Of a stretch of DNA of 8,948 bases, positions 1 through 6,409 are shown piece by piece (positions within the stretch are counted from its first letter, which is position 1; each line of letters opens with the position of its first letter). Source of the stretch: an uncultured Rickettsiales bacterium (lineage in GTDB: Bacteria > Pseudomonadota > Alphaproteobacteria > Rickettsiales > Deianiraeaceae); assembly GCA_937906355.1 (NCBI GenBank), contig CALCWF010000016.1:1-8948 (forward strand), written 5' to 3'. Both the position numbers and the translations under genes were made by a program. Under the pieces are notes generated by a model, which saw only the letters and a program-made list of their open reading frames with translations, was not told the DNA's origin and did no database searches.

Positions 1-1
1 A

Positions 2-604
2 AGTAAAGGGGAAAGATCATATGACATTTTTTCAAGATTATTAAAAGATAGAATAATATTCTTAGGAGAAGATGTAAATCCTACAACATCAAGTTTAATA
101 ATTGCACAATTATTATTTCTAGAATCAGAAGATCCAGATAAAGATATATATCTATATATAAATTCTCCCGGTGGCGTCGTGACTTCTGCGATGTCTATTT
201 ATGATACAATGCAATTTATTAAGCCAGATGTCGTGACTATATGCATGGGGCAGGCTTGTTCTGCTGGTTCGTTGATACTGATGGCTGGTGCAAAGAATAA
301 GAGATTTATACTTCCAAATGCGAGAGTTATGATACATCAACCATCAGGTGGTTTCCAAGGACAGGCGACGGATATTGAAATTCATGCTCGTGAGATGCAG
401 GCTACAAAAAAGAGATTAAACGAACTTTATGCAAAACATACCGGTAATAGCATTGATGTGATAAAAGAGAATATGGAAAGAGATAATTTCATGAGTGCCG
501 AGCAAGCGAAGGAATTTCATCTCGTTGATCATATTGTTCAAAATCGTGAGGATATAATGCAATACTTGCCAAAAAGCGAAGACGACGAAGACAATAACGA
601 TTGA
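2..604 (+). CDS. clpP: ATP-dependent Clp protease proteolytic subunit ClpP (5' end outside window)
   Basis: Serine peptidase that forms the barrel-shaped proteolytic core used with ClpX or ClpA unfoldases in the cytoplasm. The frame is open from base 2 to the TGA at 602-604, giving 200 residues. By comparison with E. coli ClpP about 25-30 N-terminal residues lie upstream of the window. The catalytic triad is visible at fragment positions Ser87 (in GQACSAGS), His112 (in VMIHQP) and Asp161 (in MERDNF). The 25- and 49-residue spacings match E. coli Ser97/His122/Asp171. The oligomer motif GQATDIEIHARE is intact. Two small oddities: the usual GQAASMG around the nucleophile reads GQACSAG, and the C-terminus ends in an acidic tail (SEDDEDNND). 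The next gene is convergent, so clpX does not follow directly downstream here. Family assignment is near certain. Confidence 0.97.
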   Translation, partial: SKGERSYDIFSRLLKDRIIFLGEDVNPTTSSLIIAQLLFLESEDPDKDIYLYINSPGGVVTSAMSIYDTMQFIKPDVVTICMGQACSAGSLILMAGAKNKRFILPNARVMIHQPSGGFQGQATDIEIHAREMQATKKRLNELYAKHTGNSIDVIKENMERDNFMSAEQAKEFHLVDHIVQNREDIMQYLPKSEDDEDNND

Positions 605-693
605 TAATAATACTCATCGAGAGTTGTTATACTGGTATAGTGCAGTGTTGATATTTGATTAGAATTTGCATTTATCAGCATTTATTTGATCTA

Positions 694-1593
694 TTATTTT
701 TCCTTGAAAAGATCTGTGATTTTTTGTCCGCTATCGTCGCTTTCAAATGCTCTCCCGTACACTGGTTCAGGACAATTTAGTTGCTTTGCGACTCCATAGT
801 GCATACCCGCTATAATAGCAAAAAGTGCGAGATATGGATCTGCCATTGATGACGATACACGATGTTCTATACGACAATTTAGCGGATCCTCAGACGGTTT
901 TCTTGGAACTCGAATAGCACAGGTGCGATTATTGAATCCCCAGCAAATGTGCGTCGGATAATGTATAAATTTTTGATCTTTCTTTGGTAGCCAATAACGT
1001 TCTCTACAATTGTCAGTAGGAGCGAAGTATTTTATGAATTTTGGCATTAGTTTAAGCATACCAGCTATACACCAATATAATGGCATGTAGTAATATTCAC
1101 TGCTATCTGCTGGATTATCTTTTGCAAATAGATTAGCGTTTTTATAGTAAACAGATATATGAAAATGTAGTGAGCTTGTTGGTTCTGTTTTGTATGGCTT
1201 TGCACGAAAATCAACATTTGTTATTGTTTGAATTTTTTCTTTGAAACTCACTATATTTTCTGCCAGTTTGACCGGGCTATTTGTTGGTAAAAATTGAACT
1301 TCGAACTGATTGAATCCGTCTTCATCTTCAAAACTTTCTATTTGTAGTTTGTTTTTACCAGATTTGTCATTCACAGATAGTTTTTTTATTATATTCTTAA
1401 TTTGTGTGCTATTTGTCGTTAGTCGTTCGTCGAGTTGCTTTTGTTCTTTATTAACTATATAAAATTCTAATTCCGCTGAGACTTTTACCGTTAGATCGTC
1501 TTGCGATACATCGAGTGTTTTTGCTAATGTTTTGAAAAATAAATTTATTTGTTCCATTAGCATTTCTATTTTTGCTTTTTTGACGTCTAACAT
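694..1593 (-). CDS. Glutamine-synthetase-like protein, catalytic domain only
   Basis: A 299-residue member of the glutamine synthetase (GS) superfamily, closest in feel to the gamma-glutamylpolyamine/GlnA-like branch. Visible catalytic elements, in order: AELEFY (metal ligands E41, E43), EDGFNQFE (E91, E98), SSLHFHIS (H143), R199 in CRERYW, NNRTCAIRVP (R223, R228), RIEHR (R241, E243, R245) and the following ADPYLAL. Normal GS subunits are about 450-470 residues. This protein begins where the barrel domain starts and lacks the whole N-terminal beta-grasp domain, which in dodecameric GS supplies residues (Asp50 and its latch) to the neighbouring subunit's active site. The start chosen is the ATG at 1591-1593; no clear Shine-Dalgarno precedes it. 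It is convergent with clpP and divergent from the broken relA-like gene. The reading frame is clean, so the short form may be real. Substrate is unknown, and classical glutamine synthesis is doubtful. Confidence 0.82.
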   Translation of the reverse strand: MLDVKKAKIEMLMEQINLFFKTLAKTLDVSQDDLTVKVSAELEFYIVNKEQKQLDERLTTNSTQIKNIIKKLSVNDKSGKNKLQIESFEDEDGFNQFEVQFLPTNSPVKLAENIVSFKEKIQTITNVDFRAKPYKTEPTSSLHFHISVYYKNANLFAKDNPADSSEYYYMPLYWCIAGMLKLMPKFIKYFAPTDNCRERYWLPKKDQKFIHYPTHICWGFNNRTCAIRVPRKPSEDPLNCRIEHRVSSSMADPYLALFAIIAGMHYGVAKQLNCPEPVYGRAFESDDSGQKITDLFKEK

Positions 1594-1683
1594 AGCAAGA
1601 TCAGTTAAAAACTACAAACCCATTGTGATATTTAATCGTAATATTTAACAAATTAATTTTCTTAAATTCAAATAGTTAATATT

Positions 1684-2848
1684 ATGTTGGGCTATGTTAA
1701 AAATATGACCTGTAAAAATTTATTGAAAATAAAAAATGGTGTGTTTGATCGCGATTATAGTTATTTGCCAAATATGCAATCATATTCAAAAAGAGAAATA
1801 AACAATGCTGGATATATTATGAACGACAACACAAAAGACGAGAGAGGGAGAGAGAGTAGCATTACAAGTCATAGAAGATTTTAGATTACAACATCTATAT
1901 CCAACAATTGTTATAAGAAATTATATTACAAATAATAGTAAAAATTATAATGATAAACTTATAATGCAGAGATTAAAAAAAATGTCTACAATACTTGATA
2001 AAATAAGTAATAATAGAAAACAATTTATAAAAGATTTGTATGATATGCAAGATATTGGTGGAATAAGAATTGTATTAGAAACACCAAAAGAAGTATTAAA
2101 ATTTACCAATGAATTACGACAAAAATCAAAACATACTATTAGAAAAATCAAAAACTATATTGATAATCCATAACAATCAGGATATAAAGGAATTCATTTT
2201 GTTTATAGTGTAAATAGTAAAAAACAACCAGAATTATCAAAATTAAAAGTTGAATTACAAATTAGAAGCAAATTACAACATACATGGGCGACTACACTTG
2301 AAATATATGATTATTGGTATGGAACTTCATTAAAAACACAAAGAGGAGAACGGGAATGGTTTGAATTTTTTGAGTTAGTTGCTTCATTGTTTGCTCATTT
2401 AGAATATCAACCGATATTGCCACAACATCAAGATAAGGGCATACAATATGTTATAGATAGATTAAAGGAAGTTAAAGATAAAAAAATACAAGAATTAAAA
2501 GCAATTAGAGTCGCAATAGTAAATTCAACAAACACAAATTATAAAAGTAATGATATTTTGATTCTTAAAAAGGAAAATGAAAACTCGCAAATAATACGAT
2601 TTTCAAACAAACAAATCTTGGATGCATATTTGAAATATCAAAAATTAGAAAATGAATTTAAAAACAATAAAAAAGTTGAAATAGTTATGTTCTCCGTAAA
2701 TGATGGTAAAAAAATAAATAAATCTTATCCAAACTTTTTTAATGATACAAAAAAATTTATAGAAAAAATTGAAGAATACTATAAACAATATGATACTTCT
2801 ATCTTTTCATTGATTGAAAATAGTTCATATAGAAATCAATATATTTAG
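1684..2848 (+). pseudogene. RelA/SpoT-domain (p)ppGpp synthetase-like gene, frameshifted and with an in-frame stop
   Basis: Remnant of a roughly 388-codon RelA/SpoT-domain protein of the single-domain, non-ribosomal type. The N-terminus (1684 to about 1840, frame 1) holds YSKREINNAGYIM. The reading then moves to frame 2 near the GA-rich tract at 1840-1857, continuing as RVALQVIEDFRLQHLYP and QRLKKMSTILDKI. The synthetase core has DMQDIGGIRIV, SGYKGIHFVY and VELQIRSKLQHTWA, keeping the D..G.R, GY.G.H and E.QIR elements. An in-frame TAA at 2171-2173 lies just before QSGYKGIH, where homologues carry a Lys or Gln. The frame then stays open to the TAG at 2846-2848. A C-terminal part containing VEIVMFSV and SYPNFFNDTKKF fits the family's usual end, and the last codons run into the neighbouring transposase gene. 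The intact protein would transfer pyrophosphate from ATP to GDP/GTP or, in toxSAS relatives, to tRNA; which one cannot be told. Confidence 0.85.
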
Positions 2849-3647
2849 TTGCGACACTATTAAATCTTTGCATGAATTTCTTTAAGTGAGAATGAAAACT
2901 ATTGATAGTATTTAGATGATACATTTTATCAACAGATTTTCCAAACTTCAATGCTTTCAACTTCACATCATTTAGATTTCTATAAGTCCTATTTCCATCG
3001 GTTATAAGTATGCTGTCTTTTATCAAGTGTCTTTGAAGTAAAACAACATCATCTTTTTCAAGTCCTCAAAAACCTACTGGTTTTGTAAATGACGATTTGT
3101 TGCGGTCAATAGCAGTTAATACACGTATTTTAGTTTTCTTTGTGTAAGTATAAGAACTATAACTTCTTTTTCTTGTTTTTCTATCTTTAATGTGTTTATT
3201 ACCTTTTTGATTCTCCTCAAAAAATGTCTCACCTGCTTCTATTATACCACCCAACTTGTTATTTCCACCATCATTATTATTTGATAATACTTTAAGAATT
3301 TTGTGCCTCCAATAAAAAGCAGTTGGCAGTGAAATGTCGTTATTCATCTTTTCTACTATTTTTCTTAAACTTAAACCTTGTGAGAACAACTCAATATATT
3401 CTTGCCATAACTTGATATTCTTTTTTGATTTACAAAATATAGTATTAGTTCTTATTGAATAGCTTTTATAGCAATTATGACATTTAAATTGCTGATATTT
3501 GTTATGTATAAAACCATTTTTACATATCTTATTACTACCACAATGAGGACATTTATAATTATTTGATAATTTATTGTAAATATCATCTATTTTTATTTTA
3601 TTATTATATGTTGCTTGGTAATAACTAATATTGTCGACAATTAACAC
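2799..3647 (-). pseudogene. IS1595-family transposase, inactivated
   Basis: DDE-type transposase of the IS1595 (ISXO2-like) family, split by an in-frame TGA at 3066-3068. The N-terminal zinc ribbon is present (C33-P-H-C36 and C56-H-N-C59, counting from the GTG at 3645-3647), followed by a helix-turn-helix-like stretch (FSQGLSLRKIVEKM). The first catalytic Asp, expected in the family block EADETFF, is Gly139 (EAGETFF; codon GGT at 3231-3233). After the TGA the same frame continues with DSILITDGNRTY (second Asp) and NTINSFHSHLKKFMQRFNSVATKY, where the Asn before SFHS is the probable third residue. The frame is open upstream of 3647, so the true start may lie further out. The C-terminus overlaps the 3' end of the relA-like remnant by 50 bases. 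I could not identify terminal inverted repeats or a target duplication with confidence. Confidence 0.88.
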
Positions 3648-3703
3648 AAACGTTGCAAATGCATTAATTGATTTTAAATTTCTTTTATATCTCTTTTATA
3701 AAG
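2799..3703 (-). mobile_element. IS1595-family insertion sequence remnant (boundaries approximate)
   Basis: This covers the transposase remnant and the about 55 bases between it and lolD. The family is assigned from the transposase alone. The element sits in the 3' end of the relA-like gene and immediately upstream of lolD, so it may have replaced or separated native upstream sequence of lolD. Ends are estimated from the coding region, since no convincing inverted repeats were found by eye. A GCGACA match exists between 2849-2854 and the reverse complement of 3705-3710, but the latter is inside lolD codons and is probably chance. Confidence 0.6.
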
Positions 3704-4537
3704 ATGTCGCTAATTGAGGTTAAGAACATATCTAAGGTTTATTTAGATGTAAACAAAGAGTATAAAATATTCTCTAATATAAGTCTAGGAATAGACAGAG
3801 GTGAAAGCGTGCTATTGCTTGGTAATTCAGGCTGTGGCAAGAGCACACTACTTCAAATAATTGGACTAATTCAAAATCAAACAAGTGGAGAGGTGATTAT
3901 AGATGGCGAGAGTTTTTCGATAGAAGGTAGTCTCGATTCTAAGAAAGAGACGAGTAAAGTTAAAAAAGCAAAAAGAAGACGTTGTAAATATAGCAACTTT
4001 GATGACATTGCTAATTATAGGGACGACGACCGCACTATTTATAGAAATTATCGTGATGGCGTCTGTCTTAGTGGTAAGAAGAATATCGAGAATAAAAGGA
4101 ACGCATTAATGCGTGATAAGATCGGTTTTATCTATCAATTTCATTATTTGTTTAATGATTTTACGGCACTTGAAAATCTTGTTATTCCTCAAATGATTCG
4201 AAAAGTTGATAGAGACATTGCAGAAGAAAATGCATTAAGGATTTTGAAAGAATTGAATATAGAGCACAGAAAGGACGCGATGCCGTATGAATTGTCCGGC
4301 GGCGAGAGACAAAGAGTTGCAATAGCACGTGCAATTATTAAGAAACCAATGCTGATCTTGGCGGACGAACCAACGGGGAATTTGGATAACGACATGTCAA
4401 ATTTTGTTGTCAATGAGATGACAGATTTGGTAAGGGAGCATAATATTTCGTTGCTTATGGTTACGCATAATCACGATTTTAGGAAGCATTTTGATAAATC
4501 ATATGAGTTGTCGTCGTGTGGCTTAAAGTTGGTTTGA
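3704..4537 (+). CDS. lolD: Lipoprotein-releasing ABC transporter ATP-binding protein LolD, with internal insertion
   Basis: ATPase of the LolCDE complex, which releases lipoproteins from the inner membrane for transfer to the outer membrane. Start is the ATG at 3704 (MSLIEVKNISK), the usual beginning of the family; the frame is open a little further upstream but without family similarity. Visible motifs: Walker A GNSGCGKST (40-48), the Q-loop with LolD-type IGFIYQFHYLFNDF (140-153), signature LSGGERQR (197-204), Walker B and D-loop LILADEPTGNLD (217-228) and switch His255 in VTHNHD. Length is 277 residues against about 225-235 normally. The excess is a Lys/Arg/Asp-rich stretch at about residues 72-130, between the Walker A subdomain and the Q-loop. 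No lolC/lolE is adjacent. No clear Shine-Dalgarno is visible. The gene is intact although surrounded by broken ones, consistent with an essential role. Confidence 0.92.
   Translation: MSLIEVKNISKVYLDVNKEYKIFSNISLGIDRGESVLLLGNSGCGKSTLLQIIGLIQNQTSGEVIIDGESFSIEGSLDSKKETSKVKKAKRRRCKYSNFDDIANYRDDDRTIYRNYRDGVCLSGKKNIENKRNALMRDKIGFIYQFHYLFNDFTALENLVIPQMIRKVDRDIAEENALRILKELNIEHRKDAMPYELSGGERQRVAIARAIIKKPMLILADEPTGNLDNDMSNFVVNEMTDLVREHNISLLMVTHNHDFRKHFDKSYELSSCGLKLV
3991..4063. repeat. Two inverted repeats inside the lolD insertion
   Basis: A perfect 6-base inverted repeat TAGCAA (3991-3996) / TTGCTA (4008-4013) with an 11-base loop is followed by an imperfect one. In the second, GACGACCGCAC (4025-4035) pairs with GTGATGGCGTC (4053-4063) at 8 of 11 positions. 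Both lie within the extra segment of LolD, not in conserved sequence. Such in-gene palindromic segments recall Rickettsia palindromic elements, but no sequence identity to them is claimed. Confidence 0.4.
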
Positions 4538-4540
4538 TAT

Positions 4541-4559
4541 TTTTACGAATTTTTACGAA
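4541..4559 (+). repeat. Short tandem repeat TTTTACGAA x2
   Basis: The 9-base unit TTTTACGAA occurs at 4541-4549 and 4551-4559, in the 29-base gap between lolD and the restriction nuclease gene. No function is assigned; it may mark the joint where the restriction-modification genes were inserted. Confidence 0.4.
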
Positions 4560-4566
4560 AGTCATT

Positions 4567-5405
4567 ATGTGTGAAACGAATTTATTACATGCGATTATAA
4601 ATTTTTCGAAGCATAAAAATATAGAGTTAGAACAGCATTATAACGATTCAAACAGAATAATGTCAGTTGGAGACACGTTGGAATTCTTTATAAAAGATTT
4701 GTTTGCAAATACTTTTGAAATAAATAATTTGAAAGAAAAGGAACAAGAATTTAATAAAAAGTTTTCATATCTTGGCGGAATAAATAATCCACCAGATTTG
4801 ATTTTGAAAAACGGAGATGCGATTGAGGTTAAAAAATTAGAGCATCTTGGTGGCTCTATTGCGTTGAATAGTAGTTATCCAAAAAATAAGTTGCATATCG
4901 ATGATTATTTTATAAACAAGGCTTGTAAGGAATGCGAAAATTGGAAAGAAAAAGATTTATCTATGCAATAGGAAGTTTGAATAAAAAAGAATTGCTTTCC
5001 TTGTGGTTTGTTTATGGCAATTGCTATTGTGCAGATAGAGAAATCTACGAAAGAGTTAGAAAAACAATTACGAAAGGAATAAACGAGATTGAGAACGTCG
5101 CTCTAAGCGAAACAAAAGAACTTGGGAGAGTAAATAAAGTTGATCCTCTTGGAATTACACATTTACGAGTAAGAGGAATGTGGGGCATTCGGCATCCAGA
5201 AAGTGTATTTGGATATTTATGCGACGAACACAGGGAGAATATACTAAATGCGATAATATTAGATGAAAAATATGCTTCATTTCCAAGTGAAGATAGAAAA
5301 CTATTAGAAGAGAACAAATATATTCGTATCAAATCGATAAAAATTAAAAATCCAAATAATCCAGCAAAATTACTCGATGCTTTGCATGTTTTTATAAGGA
5401 GATGA
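4567..5405 (+). pseudogene. NgoPII-type type II restriction endonuclease, frameshifted
   Basis: Remnant of a type II restriction nuclease resembling R.NgoPII, whose family cuts at GGCC. The first part (ATG 4567, MCETNLLHAIINF) holds MSVGDTLEFFIKDLFANTF and NNPPDLILKNGDAIEVKK, which contains the likely catalytic D...(D/E)xK arrangement, then ALNSSYPKNKL and CKECENWKEKD. After GAT at 4954-4956 the frame runs into TAG at 4972-4974, while the next frame continues as FIYAIGSLNKKELLSLWFVYG, then KELGRVNKVDPLGITHLRVRGMWGI, to the TGA at 5403-5405. Adding one T to the TTT at 4956-4958 restores a single frame of about 279 residues, matching the known family length. The start 29 bases after lolD suggests read-through from it. 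Methyltransferase overlap is not seen; the genes are one base apart. Family call is firm; GGCC specificity is inferred from the family. Confidence 0.88.
5397..5402 (+). promoter_or_regulatory. Ribosome binding site of the methyltransferase gene
   Basis: AAGGAG four bases upstream of the ATG at 5407, within the last codons of the nuclease gene. It is one of few clear Shine-Dalgarno sequences in the window and supports coupled expression of nuclease and methyltransferase from one transcript. Confidence 0.6.
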
Positions 5406-5406
5406 C

Positions 5407-6393
5407 ATGAATATAATTTCGCTTTTTTCTGGTTGTGGTGGACTTGATTTAGGTTTTCAGCAGGCAGGTTTTAATATAATATGGTCTAATGAATTTGATA
5501 AGGCTATATATCCGACTCATAAATTAAACTTTCCGGATGTTGAGCTAAGCACGAAAGATATCAGAGATATAAAAGATAATGAAATTCCGTCAAGAGACGT
5601 TGATGGCGTAATCGGTGGACCACCTTGCCAAAGTTGGAGCGAGGCTGGGAATGGTCTTGGGATAAAGGATCGAAGAGGACAGTTATTTTATGAATACATT
5701 AGAGTTATAAAAGTCGTGAGACCTAAGTTTTTTGTTGCTGAAAATGTTCCTGGTATTCTACACGAGAAACATAAACGAGCACTTGATAATATATTACAGG
5801 AGCTTGGTAGGCTTGGATATAACGTATTTTATCAATTAGTAGATGCGTGTAATTTCGAAGTTCCACAGAACAGACTGAGAGTGATTTTTGTTGGATATAG
5901 AAAAGATATAACAAATGACGTATTTATATTAAAATCGTCATATAGTAAAAATCTAACATTGAAAGACGCCATTTTTGATTTACAAGATAGTGCGGTTCCG
6001 GCGTTAGCACATAATAAAACAAATCCAGAAAGTATAAACAATAATGAGTATATGATTGGTAGTTTCTCGTCAATTTATATGAGTAGGAATAGAGTTAGAA
6101 GTTGGAACGAGCAGTCTTTTACGATATAAGCTGGCGGAAGGCACGCACCAATTCATCCGCAAGCACCAAAAATGACAAACGTTTGCAAAAATAAGATGGC
6201 TTTTGTGAAAAACGAAGAACATCTATATAGGCGTTTGTCCGTAAGAGAGTGTGCCAGAATTCAAGCGTTTCCTGATAGTTTTAAATTTCTATATAACGAT
6301 GTTGCAAATGGGTATAAAATGATCGGAAATGCGGTTCCGGTTAAATTAGCTTACCATATTGCCAATGAACTCAATTCTTCCAAGTTCAAGTGA
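5407..6393 (+). pseudogene. DNA (cytosine-5)-methyltransferase of the NgoPII/HaeIII type, interrupted by a stop codon
   Basis: Modification partner of the preceding nuclease; C5-cytosine methyltransferases of this branch protect GGCC. It starts at ATG 5407 behind a good ribosome site (AAGGAG, 5397-5402). Motifs in order: I SLFSGCGGLDLGF (5-17), IV GGPPCQSW with catalytic Cys74, VI ENVPG (112-116) and VIII QNRLRV (154-159). A TAA at 6127-6129 ends the product after SFTI (residue 240). The same frame continues AGGRHAPIHPQAPKM, then motif IX RRLSVRECARIQAFP and motif X GYKMIGNAVPVKLA, to TGA at 6391-6393. Relatives read SFTIQAGGRHAP, so the stop most simply arose from CAA. The truncated product lacks part of the target-recognition region and motifs IX and X. 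An ATG at 6172 could restart the last 73 residues but has no ribosome site. Whole-gene length of about 328 residues is normal. Confidence 0.9.
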
Positions 6394-6409
6394 AATTGAT
6401 TTCGACGAT

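Noticed and set aside
605..693. A rho-independent terminator between convergent clpP and the GS-like gene.
   Set aside because: T-rich sequence is present, but I see no GC-containing hairpin directly before a T-run on either strand.
2849..2860. GCGACA shared with the start of lolD as an IS terminal inverted repeat.
   Set aside because: The match is only six bases, one copy encodes the conserved LolD start (MSL) and the other lies within the transposase coding sequence.
4932..5405. A separate gene starting at ATG 4932, downstream of the first nuclease fragment.
   Set aside because: Its first residues are an out-of-frame reading of the nuclease's CENWKEKD; similarity to the NgoPII family begins only after the frameshift point, so it is the second half of one broken gene.
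2171..6129. Reassignment of TAA/TGA as sense codons, since three genes carry in-frame stops (TAA 2171, TGA 3066, TAA 6127).
   Set aside because: The intact genes use the same codons as terminators (clpP, lolD TGA; GS-like and PlsY-like TAA), and two other lesions are frameshifts, which recoding would not explain.
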